From the NCBI GenBank assembly GCA_946186535.1, contig CAMHNT010000013.1, positions 1 to 16,131 on the forward strand: a DNA stretch of 16,131 nt, written 5' to 3'. The notes below the pieces were generated by a model. It saw nothing but the letters and a program-made list of their open reading frames with translations. It made no database searches and was not told the origin of the DNA. Of this stretch, positions 1 to 7,039 are shown piece after piece; the stretch's first letter is position 1, and each line of letters opens with the position of its first letter. Both the position numbers and the translations under genes were made by a program. This DNA is from an uncultured Clostridia bacterium (GTDB lineage Bacteria; Bacillota; Clostridia; Oscillospirales; Acutalibacteraceae).

Positions 1-798
1 TTTACAAAAATGCACGGTATAGGCAATGACTATATCTATTTTGACTGTACAAAAGAAAATCCTATCGATGACCCAAACGGTCTTTCGATAAAGCTTTCCG
101 ACCGTCATTTCGGTGTCGGCGGCGACGGTATCGTTATGATCCTCCCGTCGGATAAAGCCGATTTCAGAATGAGAATGTTCAATGCCGACGGAAGCGAGGG
201 GGCAATGTGCGGAAACGCTACACGCTGTATCGGAAAGTTCGTTTATGAAAGAGGTCTTACGGACAAAACGGAGATTTCCCTCGAAACAAAATCGGGTATC
301 AAATATCTCACTCTGAATGTCGAAAACGGTAAAGTAGTTTCCGTAGCCGTTGATATGGGCGCGCCGAAAATAGGTGTTGTAAAGGGTGTTTTGCAGGCAA
401 ACAATACGGAATATGTTTATACGTTTGTAGACGTAGGAAATCCGCACTGCGTTATTTTCACCGAAGACGATGTCGAGAAACTGGAGCTTGAAAAAATCGG
501 TCCTGCAATCGAAAATCACGAGCTTTTCCCCGACAGGGCAAACGTTGAGTTCATCAATGTCATTGATGAAAATAACCTGCGTATGAGAGTGTGGGAGAGA
601 GGAAGCGGCGAAACATGGGCGTGCGGCACCGGAGCGTGCGCTACGACTGTTGCGGCTGTCGCAAACGGCATTTCAAAGAAAAACTCCGACGTAAATGTCA
701 AGCTCAACGGCGGCACGCTTTCTATCAGATATACCGATGAAACGGTTATCATGACAGGTCCTGCAACATTTGTATTTGAAGGAGAGATTATAGAATGA
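1..798 (+). CDS. dapF: Diaminopimelate epimerase (5' end cut by window)
   Basis: Interconverts LL- and meso-diaminopimelate in the cytoplasm, in the lysine and peptidoglycan pathway. The first in-window ATG is at 10, but the codons before it read F-T-K, and family members normally begin M-(K/R)-F-T-K-M-H-G-I-G-N-D. The true start therefore probably lies a few codons left of the window and the gene is open at its 5' edge. Seen directly: the N-terminal MHGIGNDY motif, the first catalytic cysteine in GAMCGNATRC and the second in WACGTGACA, the pair that works as acid and base in the family. From the in-window ATG it has 262 residues, close to the usual ~270-280. Its stop overlaps the dapL start (ATGA at 795-798), so the two are translationally coupled. 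Very confident of function. Confidence 0.97.
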   Translation, partial: FTKMHGIGNDYIYFDCTKENPIDDPNGLSIKLSDRHFGVGGDGIVMILPSDKADFRMRMFNADGSEGAMCGNATRCIGKFVYERGLTDKTEISLETKSGIKYLTLNVENGKVVSVAVDMGAPKIGVVKGVLQANNTEYVYTFVDVGNPHCVIFTEDDVEKLELEKIGPAIENHELFPDRANVEFINVIDENNLRMRVWERGSGETWACGTGACATTVAAVANGISKKNSDVNVKLNGGTLSIRYTDETVIMTGPATFVFEGEIIE

Positions 799-1973
799 AG
801 ATAAATCACGATTTCGACAATCTTGTTGAAAATTATCTGTTTGCGGAGGTTGCAAGTAGAACGACCAGATATGTAGAAGCAAACCCCGACAAAAAGGTTA
901 TTAAAATGGGTATCGGCGACGTAACCCTGCCGCTTGCGCCGGTTGTTGTTGAGGCAATGAAGAAGGGTGCAGATGAGCTTGCGAACAAGGAAACTTTCAA
1001 GGGCTATCCGAGCTATGAGGGCTATGCTTTTCTTCGTGAGGCTATCAGCGGATATTATGCGAAAAACGGTGTTGAGGTTGCCGCCGACGAGATTTTCGTA
1101 AGCGACGGCGCAAAGAGCGACTGCGGAAACATTGGCGACATTTTCTCGAAGGATAACGTCGTTCTTGTTACGGACCCTGTTTATCCTGTTTATGTTGATT
1201 CCAACATTATGGCAGGCAGAAAGATAGTTTACGCTCCGTCAACTGCCGAGAACGGCTTCTGCGCAATGCCTGACGAAAATGTTCATGCGGATATCATTTA
1301 TCTCTGTTCTCCTAACAACCCGACAGGTGCAGTTTACAGTGCGGAGCAGCTGAAAATCTGGATTGACTATGCTTTGAAGAACGATGCGATAATTCTTTTC
1401 GACAGCGCATACGAAGCATTCATTTCCGATGATTCACCGAGAAGCATTTTTGCTGTTGAGGGCGCAAGACAGTGCGCAATTGAGTTTTGTTCGCTGTCAA
1501 AGACGGCAGGCTTTACAGGCACACGCTGCGGCTACACAGTAATCCCGAAGGAGCTGGAGCGTGACGGTCACAATATCCACAAGCTCTGGTACAGACGTCA
1601 GTCAACAAAGTTCAACGGAGTTTCGTACCCGGTTCAGTGTGCGGCGGCTGCTGTATTCTCCGAAACAGGTTTAAATCAGATCAAAGAGAACATTAACTAC
1701 TACCGCAAAAACGCAAAGGTCATCACAGACACAATGGACGAGCTCGGCATTTATTACACAGGCGGAAAGAACTCTCCGTACATCTGGATAAAGTGCCCGA
1801 ACGACCTTGGCTCATGGGAGTTTTTTGACCTGCTTCTCGAAAAGTCAAACGTTGTCGGAACACCCGGCGAGGGATTCGGCGACTGCGGCAAGGGATATCT
1901 GAGATTTACGGCTTTTGCAAGCTACGAGGATACAGTTGAGGCTATGCAGAGAATCAAGGATATGCTGAAGTAA
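795..1973 (+). CDS. dapL: LL-diaminopimelate aminotransferase
   Basis: PLP-dependent class I/II aminotransferase that makes LL-diaminopimelate directly from tetrahydrodipicolinate and glutamate, bypassing the succinylase and acetylase routes. It has 392 residues, near family length (~390-410). Visible motifs: an SPNNPTGAVY segment near residues 172-181 (substrate/PLP pocket), the PLP lysine at residue 236 in SLSKTAGFTGTRCGY, and a C-terminal arginine in LRFTAF that fits the carboxylate-binding Arg of fold type I enzymes. The start at 795 overlaps the dapF stop. The dapF-dapL pairing strongly supports LL-DAP aminotransferase over a general aspartate aminotransferase. A hairpin terminator follows 25 bases after the stop. 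Confidence 0.95.
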   Translation: MKINHDFDNLVENYLFAEVASRTTRYVEANPDKKVIKMGIGDVTLPLAPVVVEAMKKGADELANKETFKGYPSYEGYAFLREAISGYYAKNGVEVAADEIFVSDGAKSDCGNIGDIFSKDNVVLVTDPVYPVYVDSNIMAGRKIVYAPSTAENGFCAMPDENVHADIIYLCSPNNPTGAVYSAEQLKIWIDYALKNDAIILFDSAYEAFISDDSPRSIFAVEGARQCAIEFCSLSKTAGFTGTRCGYTVIPKELERDGHNIHKLWYRRQSTKFNGVSYPVQCAAAAVFSETGLNQIKENINYYRKNAKVITDTMDELGIYYTGGKNSPYIWIKCPNDLGSWEFFDLLLEKSNVVGTPGEGFGDCGKGYLRFTAFASYEDTVEAMQRIKDMLK

Positions 1974-1997
1974 AATCTTTCTTATCCTTTTCTATAT

Positions 1998-2037
1998 AAA
2001 AAGTCACCGTAACGATTGTGTAACGGTGACTTTTTCA
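1998..2037 (+). terminator. Rho-independent terminator after dapL
   Basis: A 13-bp perfect stem (1998-2010 with 2023-2035) around a 12-nt loop. The stem ends in A5/T5, so it supplies a U-tract on the plus strand and could also work in reverse. It ends the dapF-dapL transcript. Confidence 0.85.
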
Positions 2038-2071
2038 TAATATGAATTATTGCAAAATTGAAACAAATATA

Positions 2072-2101
2072 TTGACATATTGTAACAAAATATGATATCA
2101 T
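2072..2101 (+). promoter_or_regulatory. Promoter of the 31-residue peptide gene
   Basis: TTGACA at 2072-2077 and TATCAT at 2096-2101, spacer 18, predicting transcription from about 2108, exactly where the 12-nt sequence that is inverted at 2401-2412 begins. The perfect -35 and this coincidence support it; the -10 has one mismatch. An alternative -10 (TATGAT at 2091) is too close to the -35. Confidence 0.7.
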
Positions 2102-2138
2102 AAAATCGTTGAGTACTGCATAAAAGCAACAGGCGGTT

Positions 2139-2155
2139 CCTCCCGGGAAGGGAGG
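2139..2155 (+). promoter_or_regulatory. Hairpin sequestering the ribosome binding site
   Basis: CCTCCC (2139-2144) pairs perfectly with GGGAGG (2150-2155) around a 5-nt loop. The right arm is the Shine-Dalgarno of the peptide gene, whose ATG is at 2163. The left arm (anti-SD) can alternatively pair with GGGAG at 2382-2386 in the 3' region, so the two structures exclude each other. Confidence 0.7.
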
Positions 2156-2162
2156 TGATAAC

Positions 2163-2258
2163 ATGAAAGTACAGGTTATATGCCAGATTATCGGCACCCT
2201 TACTCAGGTTATCGCTCTTGTTTACAGGATTGTAAAAGATCGCAAAAACAAGAGATAA
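2163..2258 (+). CDS. 31-residue hydrophobic/basic peptide, candidate type I toxin
   Basis: Short ORF of 31 codons and TAA, with a very strong Shine-Dalgarno (GGGAGGTGATAAC just before ATG). The product starts MKVQVICQIIGTLTQ, continues as one hydrophobic stretch (about residues 4-23, enough for a membrane helix, with Cys, Gln and Thr inside it) and ends in a strongly basic tail, KDRKNKR. One short helix with a charged tail is the usual form of type I toxins such as Fst, Ldr, Ibs or TxpA, but I do not recognise this sequence as any named family. Context supports that reading: its SD lies in a hairpin, the mRNA ends can pair, and a convergent antisense RNA with its own promoter covers the 3' part of its transcript. 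Toxicity is inference; a small regulatory or membrane-associated peptide is the alternative. Confidence 0.65.
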   Translation: MKVQVICQIIGTLTQVIALVYRIVKDRKNKR

Positions 2259-2321
2259 TCTCTTTCGAGGTTCTAATGAACCTTACCTAAATGGGATACT
2301 TTACATAAAGTAATCTCATAT

Positions 2322-2364
2322 AAAAGAAGAGAAACACCGCCCTCTTCCACTTGGCGGTGTTTCT
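2322..2364 (-). terminator. Terminator of the antisense RNA
   Basis: A 12-bp perfect stem (AGAAACACCGCC at 2330-2341 with 2353-2364), 11-nt loop. Read on the minus strand it is followed by a U-rich run (TCTTTTATA); on the plus strand it is followed by A-rich sequence, so it should stop the antisense RNA but not the peptide mRNA. Confidence 0.7.
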
Positions 2365-2418
2365 AAAAACAAAACCATTTTGGGAGTAACCGCTTGAATC
2401 GCAGTACTCAACCTCTTT
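2322..2418 (-). ncRNA. Predicted antisense RNA (candidate antitoxin)
   Basis: Predicted ~95-nt RNA running convergently to the peptide mRNA. Its promoter is near perfect (2425-2452) and its end is the hairpin at 2330-2364. It is fully complementary to the 3' region of the peptide transcript, including 2382-2395 and 2401-2412, the parts that can pair with the mRNA 5' end. Its own 5' end therefore repeats the sequence of the mRNA 5' end. No ORF of note lies in it. Existence is inferred from promoter and terminator only. Confidence 0.6.
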
Positions 2419-2424
2419 ATTTAT

Positions 2425-2452
2425 ATTATACATCAACATAAGAAAATGTCAA
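2425..2452 (-). promoter_or_regulatory. Promoter of the antisense RNA
   Basis: On the minus strand, TTGACA (2452-2447), 16-base spacer, TATAAT (2430-2425): both hexamers perfect. Predicted start about 2416-2418. It is stronger by consensus than the promoter of the peptide gene, as expected for an antitoxin RNA. Confidence 0.8.
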
Positions 2453-2486
2453 GCGCTTCGAATTGTTCGGAGCGCATTTTATTTTC
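2453..2486 (+). terminator. Terminator of the peptide mRNA
   Basis: A 10-bp stem with one G-U (GCGCTTCGAA 2453-2462 with 2466-2475), 3-nt loop, then ATTTTATTTT on the plus strand. It gives the peptide mRNA a 3' end beyond the antisense promoter, so the two RNAs overlap over the full length of the antisense RNA. Confidence 0.7.
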
Positions 2487-2535
2487 CGAACCATCAATTT
2501 CCTTTCAAAAAATTATCGATAAATCTTCTTATTTG

Positions 2536-2564
2536 TTGAAAATCCGATTATAATGTGTTAAAAT
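2536..2564 (+). promoter_or_regulatory. Candidate promoter for the rnf operon
   Basis: TTGAAA at 2536-2541, 17-base spacer, TAAAAT at 2559-2564. A TATAAT at 2549-2554 is also present, with only a weak -35 (TTCTTA at 2526). Either would give a leader of about 270-280 bases before rnfC. I see no recognisable riboswitch or attenuator in 2570-2841. Confidence 0.45.
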
Positions 2565-2592
2565 TAAAAGGTGTATCATAAAATGTATAATC

Positions 2593-2787
2593 ATGCGTTT
2601 TGGCTTGTTAATGCGATTTTTTTACAGATCTTTCATTTTTAATACCTGCTGCATGATTATAGAATGTATCCGGTTGCTTTTACTTTTAATATATTTTATA
2701 TGTTTAATTGTATGGCTGAGATACATTAAACTGAGGGATACATTTTACTTTCCGGTATTGAAACGAATTGAACATATGAACATATAA
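2593..2787 (+). CDS. Doubtful 64-codon hydrophobic ORF in the rnf leader
   Basis: An AT-rich ORF of 64 codons rich in Leu, Ile, Phe and Cys, which would form one or two membrane helices. No Shine-Dalgarno stands at the proper distance: the only AAGGTG (2568-2573) is 9 bases before another ATG at 2583, which opens a 19-codon ORF in a different frame. AT-rich DNA easily gives hydrophobic ORFs by chance, so both are doubtful. The region between the terminator ending at 2486 and rnfC otherwise holds only the candidate promoter. Confidence 0.15.
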   Translation: MRFGLLMRFFYRSFIFNTCCMIIECIRLLLLLIYFICLIVWLRYIKLRDTFYFPVLKRIEHMNI

Positions 2788-2841
2788 AATTTAAATTAAA
2801 CGATATCGGGAAACAATTAATTATGAAAAGGGGAGAAAAAA

Positions 2842-4191
2842 ATGGATAAGGCTAATTTGCCTTTGCCGAAAAATCCGTTCCGTACCCGAGGCGGCGCAAA
2901 AGCTCCGCACAGGAAAAATACGCTTGATTCGGAGTCGGTCGTTATGCCGTGTCCCAAGCAGGTCATTCTGCCTATGGTTCAGCATATCGGTGCGCCCTGT
3001 AAACCTACCGTGAAAGCAGGAACGTTGGTTGCGATCGGTGATGTGATAGCCGAGAGCGAGGGATTCGTCTCCGCTCCGATTCACGCTACCGTTTCGGGAA
3101 AGGTCAGCAAAATCGCTCAGGTCAAGCTTTCAACGGGTCAGATGGGCGACGCCGTTATTATTGATTCCGACGGCGAAATGCGTATCAGTGAAAACATAAA
3201 GCCCCCGGTCGTCGAAACGGCTCAGGATCTTCTTGATGCGGTGAAAGCGAGCGGTCTCGTGGGTCTCGGCGGCGCAGGCTTTCCTACTCACGTAAAACTC
3301 AACGTTCCTAAGGACAAGAAAGCCGACACTCTCGTTATCAACTGTGCTGAGTGCGAACCGTACATCACTACCGACAACAGAGAGGCTATCGAAAATACCG
3401 AAAACGTTCTGAACGGTATCGTCACCGTCATGCGGCTTCTGGAGCTTGACAGGGCGATTATTGGCATCGAGGATAACAAGCCCGAGGCCATAAAGCTTCT
3501 TAAGAAAGCCGTGAAGGATTCAAAGGAAAAGGAAGCGGAAAGAATCTGCGTTCTTCCACTGAAGGCACGCTATCCTCAGGGTGCGGAAAAGGTACTGATA
3601 AAGGCATGCACAAACCGTGTTGTTCCCGTGGGAAAGCTTCCGCTTGACGCAGGCTGTATCGTAATGAACATCACCTCCGTCGCATTCGTTTCGTCCTACA
3701 TCAAGACAGGTATCCCGCTTGTTTCAAAGCGTGTTACCGTTGACGGTTCGGCGGTTGCTGAGGCTAAAAACGTTATCGTACCTATCGGTACGCCTATAAA
3801 GGATGTAATCGAATTTTGCGGCGGTTACTCCGAACCGTGCGCAAAGCTTATCAGCGGCGGCCCGATGATGGGTATTTCACTCGCAAGCGACGAGTTCCCG
3901 GTTCTGAAGCAGAACAACGCCATTCTTGCCTTCAATGAAAAGGACGCAGTTCTTCAGAAAACTACCGACTGTATCCGCTGCGGAAGATGCGTTCAGAGCT
4001 GTCCGCTCAGCCTTATGCCGACTGCGATCGCAAACTCGGTGAAGCTCAAGGATATCGACGCTCTGAACAAGCAGGGCGTTATGGTATGTATGGAATGCGG
4101 AAGCTGTGCGTTCAACTGTCCGGCTCACCGTCCTCTCGTCCAGACTATGCGTCAGGGCAAGGCTATGGTAAAATCGGCGCCAAAGAAGTGA
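2842..4191 (+). CDS. rnfC: Rnf complex subunit C (NADH/FMN-binding, Fe-S)
   Basis: Peripheral cytoplasmic subunit of the ion-translocating ferredoxin:NAD+ oxidoreductase; in the family it carries the NAD(H)/FMN site. It has 449 residues, typical of the compact clostridial form without the long C-terminal repeats of proteobacterial RnfC. Seen: a GLVGLGGAGFPTHVKL glycine-rich loop (about residues 139-154), an NCAECEPY segment (about residues 167-174), and two 4Fe-4S motifs, CIRCGRCVQSCP from residue 377 and CMECGSCAFNCP from residue 416. The Shine-Dalgarno AAAGGGGAG lies a few bases before the ATG. First gene of a six-gene operon; 12 bases separate it from rnfD. Confidence 0.96.
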   Translation: MDKANLPLPKNPFRTRGGAKAPHRKNTLDSESVVMPCPKQVILPMVQHIGAPCKPTVKAGTLVAIGDVIAESEGFVSAPIHATVSGKVSKIAQVKLSTGQMGDAVIIDSDGEMRISENIKPPVVETAQDLLDAVKASGLVGLGGAGFPTHVKLNVPKDKKADTLVINCAECEPYITTDNREAIENTENVLNGIVTVMRLLELDRAIIGIEDNKPEAIKLLKKAVKDSKEKEAERICVLPLKARYPQGAEKVLIKACTNRVVPVGKLPLDAGCIVMNITSVAFVSSYIKTGIPLVSKRVTVDGSAVAEAKNVIVPIGTPIKDVIEFCGGYSEPCAKLISGGPMMGISLASDEFPVLKQNNAILAFNEKDAVLQKTTDCIRCGRCVQSCPLSLMPTAIANSVKLKDIDALNKQGVMVCMECGSCAFNCPAHRPLVQTMRQGKAMVKSAPKK

Positions 4192-4203
4192 GGAGTGTAG
4201 AGT

Positions 4204-5148
4204 ATGGAAGAAAAACTAATCGTTTCGGCTTCGCCGCACATCAGAGCTAAAACAACAACAACCAACATCATGCTCGATGTTATTATCGCTCTTATGCCTG
4301 CGGTCGTTGCTTCAATTATTATTTTCGGTTTCAGAGCATTGATGATTATTGCTGACACCGTGCTCGTTGCTGTTCTCGCCGAATTTCTGTCGAGAAAGGT
4401 CATGAAAAGGGAAAACACAGTGACCGACCTTTCCGCAGTTGTGACGGGACTTTTGCTTGCGCTTAATCTTCCCGTCGGAATAAACCCCATTTTCGCAGCC
4501 TTCGGTTCCGTTGTTGCAATCGTTGTTGTAAAGCAGATGTTCGGCGGTATCGGAAACAATTTCGTAAACCCTGCTCTGGCAGCAAGAATCATTCTTCTGT
4601 CAAGCTTCCCGACAGCCATGACGACATGGGCAAAGCCATTCTGGTTCAGAGAGGGTGCTGTCGACGCAGTAACGACTGCGACTCCGCTTGCAATGTATGC
4701 AAACGGCGAAACAACTTCTCTCAGCGACTTGTTCCTCGGCACGACAGGCGGCTGTCTCGGTGAAACCTGCGCACTTGCGCTCATTATCGGCGGCGCATAC
4801 CTTATGATAAGACGTGTGATAAGTCCTGTTATTCCGCTGACATATATCGGCACGGTTGCGATTATGTCGCTCATTTTCGGTCAGGATATCCTGTTCCAGC
4901 TTCTCAGCGGCGGCTTGCTTCTCGGCGCAATTTTCATGGCAACCGACTACACGACTTCGCCCATCAACACAAAAGGCAAGGTTGTTTTTGCGATAGGCTG
5001 CGGTGTACTGACTTTCCTCATCAGAAATTTCGCAAATCTGCCCGAGGGTGTTTCCTTCTCGATTCTGATCATGAACATTCTTGTTCCGCTCATCGAGAGA
5101 GCAACAAACCCCAGACCGTTCGGAGAAAAGGAGAGTAAAAATGCCTAA
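4204..5148 (+). CDS. rnfD: Rnf complex subunit D (membrane, covalent FMN)
   Basis: Integral membrane subunit homologous to NqrB, part of the ion pathway. 314 residues with many hydrophobic segments spread along the length, beginning with the TTTTNIMLDVIIALMP region. The motif TTATPLA near residue 160 matches the site where a threonine carries FMN by a phosphodiester bond in RnfD/NqrB. A GAGGAG Shine-Dalgarno overlaps the end of rnfC. The last bases overlap the rnfG start by 8 bp (stop TAA at 5146-5148, rnfG ATG at 5141). Confidence is high from motif, length and operon position. Confidence 0.95.
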   Translation: MEEKLIVSASPHIRAKTTTTNIMLDVIIALMPAVVASIIIFGFRALMIIADTVLVAVLAEFLSRKVMKRENTVTDLSAVVTGLLLALNLPVGINPIFAAFGSVVAIVVVKQMFGGIGNNFVNPALAARIILLSSFPTAMTTWAKPFWFREGAVDAVTTATPLAMYANGETTSLSDLFLGTTGGCLGETCALALIIGGAYLMIRRVISPVIPLTYIGTVAIMSLIFGQDILFQLLSGGLLLGAIFMATDYTTSPINTKGKVVFAIGCGVLTFLIRNFANLPEGVSFSILIMNILVPLIERATNPRPFGEKESKNA

Positions 5149-5731
5149 ATTAAATGCAAAAGATATCCTTGTCCCGACAATCGCACTTGTTCTGATATGC
5201 GGAATTTCAACTGCACTTCTCGCAACAACAAACGAGATAACTAAGGAACCTATCGCTCAGGCTGAGGCTCAGAGCCAGCAGGATTCCATGATGGCTGTAT
5301 CTCCGGAGGGTACGGCAAGCTACAACGAGATCGACTCGGGAGACGATTCGGTAAAATGCTTTGAGGCTCTCGACGAAAGCGGAAACGTTATCGCCTATGC
5401 AATTTCCACAGGCGCAAAGGGCTACGGCGGAACCATCAAGGTTATGACCGGCATAAGCACCGAGGACGGTTCGGTTATCGCCGTCAACGTCTATGACAAC
5501 TCGGACGAAACTCCGGGACTCGGAGCAAAAACATCCGAGGATAAATTCAGCGGTCAGTTCGGAGGAAATCCCTCGGCTGCGAATTTCACCGTTTCAAAGG
5601 ACGCCGACAAGAATCCCGGCTGTACGTCCGTTGACGCCGTTACGGGTGCGACTATCTCTTCGAGAGCTGTTGTCAAGGCTGTCAATCAGGCTCTTGATGT
5701 ATATAAAAATGTAAGCGGAGGTGTTGAATAA
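5141..5731 (+). CDS. rnfG: Rnf complex subunit G (covalent FMN)
   Basis: Membrane-anchored flavoprotein homologous to NqrC, passing electrons within the complex on the outer face. The start is placed at ATG 5141, with AAAAGGAG at 5126-5133; an open frame upstream to 5081 lies inside rnfD and lacks a ribosome site. This gives 196 residues. Seen: one N-terminal membrane helix (about residues 10-28), an FMN-binding domain, and the TGAT motif ending at Thr171 (VDAVTGATISS), the residue that in the family binds FMN covalently. The stop overlaps the rnfE ATG (TAATG). Confidence 0.95.
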   Translation: MPKLNAKDILVPTIALVLICGISTALLATTNEITKEPIAQAEAQSQQDSMMAVSPEGTASYNEIDSGDDSVKCFEALDESGNVIAYAISTGAKGYGGTIKVMTGISTEDGSVIAVNVYDNSDETPGLGAKTSEDKFSGQFGGNPSAANFTVSKDADKNPGCTSVDAVTGATISSRAVVKAVNQALDVYKNVSGGVE

Positions 5732-6420
5732 TGGCAGAGAAAAAACCTCTCATCAAGGAACTTACAAAAGGTATTATAAAAGAAAACCCGGTGCTGTGTC
5801 TTGTTCTGGGAACGTGTCCGACACTCGCCGTTACGACGGGAGTCAGCAGTGCGCTCGGAATGGGCGTTGCTGCGACGGTCGTTCTTGTGTGTTCGAACGC
5901 CGTTATTTCGGCGCTCAGAAAGGTTATCCCGAGCAAGGTCAGAATTCCTGCGTACATAACGATCATTGCAGCATTCGTAACCATCGTACAGATGATAGTA
6001 AAAGCGTATGCGCCGGCTCTCAACGACGCACTCGGAGTTTACCTTCCGCTCATCGTTGTTAACTGTATCATTCTCGGCAGAGCGGAAATGTTCGCAAGCA
6101 AGAACAAGGTTCTTCCGTCTGCGCTCGACGGTCTGGGAATGGGTATCGGATTTACCGCCGCTCTTTTCCTCATGGGCAGTATCAGAGAAATTCTCGGCGC
6201 AGGCTCGTGGATGGGAATCAGTATTCCCGTCATCAGCAGCAACCCGATTCTTATATTCATTCTTCCTCCGGGAGGATTTTTCGTGTTCGGAATGCTTATG
6301 GCTGCCGCAAACAAGCTCAATTCAAAGCCTGTGAAAAAGGCGGAAGAGGTCGGTTGTGCTGCGTGTCCTATGCATGACAGCTGCGGCAAGATCGCAGAAG
6401 GAAAGGAGTGTGCAGAATGA
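5731..6420 (+). CDS. rnfE: Rnf complex subunit E (membrane)
   Basis: Integral membrane subunit of the RnfA/RnfE/NqrD/NqrE family, which sit inverted to each other in the membrane and are reported to hold a shared iron centre. 229 residues with about six hydrophobic segments. Visible family signatures: LTKGIIKENPVLCLVLGTCP near the N terminus and YLPLIVVNCIILGRAE in the middle, each with the conserved cysteine. A Cys-containing cytoplasmic tail (GCAACPMHDSCGK) follows the last helix and adds four cysteines, a small oddity. GGAGG Shine-Dalgarno inside the end of rnfG. Stop overlaps rnfA start (ATGA). Confidence 0.95.
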   Translation: MAEKKPLIKELTKGIIKENPVLCLVLGTCPTLAVTTGVSSALGMGVAATVVLVCSNAVISALRKVIPSKVRIPAYITIIAAFVTIVQMIVKAYAPALNDALGVYLPLIVVNCIILGRAEMFASKNKVLPSALDGLGMGIGFTAALFLMGSIREILGAGSWMGISIPVISSNPILIFILPPGGFFVFGMLMAAANKLNSKPVKKAEEVGCAACPMHDSCGKIAEGKECAE

Positions 6421-7028
6421 GTTTCACACAGCTTGTAGGTATATTCCTTGCGGCTATACTTACCGAAAACTATATACTGTGCAAGTTCTTCGGAATCTGT
6501 CCGTTCCTCGGAGTTTCGAAAAAGCTTGACACGGCGCTCGGCATGAGCGCGGCGGTTACGTTCGTAATGGTTCTTGCGACTGCCGTTACATGGCCTATAT
6601 ATACATATATACTCGTTCCGAGAGAGATGGATTATTTGCAGACGCTTGTGTTCATTCTCGTAATCGCAGGACTTGTACAGCTCGTTGAAATCGTGCTGAG
6701 AAAGTATATGCCGCCGCTCTACAATGCACTCGGTATATATCTTCCGCTCATCACGACGAACTGTGCCGTACTCGGCGTTACAATGCTTGTACTCGACAAG
6801 GGTGCGGAGGACCCGAGCTTCGGCTATGTCGCTTCGCTCGTCAATGCATTAGGCGCAGGTATCGGCTTCCTCGTTGCAATGGTAATGTTTGCGGGAGTGC
6901 GTGAACGTCTCGAATCCTGCGACATTCCGAAAAGTCTTCAGGGACTTCCGATAACTCTCGTTTCGGCGTCTCTCGTTGCGTGCTCGTTCCTCGGATTCAA
7001 CGGTATCGTTGACCGTCTGCTGCAGTAA
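6417..7028 (+). CDS. rnfA: Rnf complex subunit A (membrane)
   Basis: Integral membrane partner of RnfE with about six helices. I place the start at ATG 6417 (overlapping the rnfE stop, AAAGGAG about 10 bases upstream) rather than the GTG at 6408, giving 203 residues, close to the family's usual ~190-200. Seen: LTENYILCKFFGICPFLGVS near the N terminus and YLPLITTNCAVLG in the middle, matching the paired conserved-cysteine helices of the family; GIGFLVAMVMFAGVRERLE near the C-terminal end is also typical. 11 bases before rnfB. Confidence 0.95.
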   Translation: MSFTQLVGIFLAAILTENYILCKFFGICPFLGVSKKLDTALGMSAAVTFVMVLATAVTWPIYTYILVPREMDYLQTLVFILVIAGLVQLVEIVLRKYMPPLYNALGIYLPLITTNCAVLGVTMLVLDKGAEDPSFGYVASLVNALGAGIGFLVAMVMFAGVRERLESCDIPKSLQGLPITLVSASLVACSFLGFNGIVDRLLQ

Positions 7029-7039
7029 GGAGGGACGGT

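Larger units (their letters stand above)
2108..2412. repeat. Inverted repeat bounding the small peptide/antisense module
   Basis: GTTGAGTACTGC at 2108-2119 is repeated in perfect inversion at 2401-2412. Inside it, 2131-2144 pairs with 2382-2395 (13 of 14 positions including one G-U). In an mRNA running from about 2108 to about 2486 these let the 5' and 3' parts pair. They could instead be the ends of a small mobile element, but I see no target duplication and no transposase. Confidence 0.75.

Noticed and set aside
1982..2197. A 71-codon minus-strand ORF
   Set aside because: It crosses a terminator and the promoter of the small peptide gene and lacks a ribosome site.
2700..2760. TPP riboswitch-like CTGAGA
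   Set aside because: Only the short motif is present; the other conserved TPP elements are missing.
4152..4874. A 240-codon minus-strand ORF
   Set aside because: Antisense to rnfD, produced by its codon bias; no ribosome site or motif.
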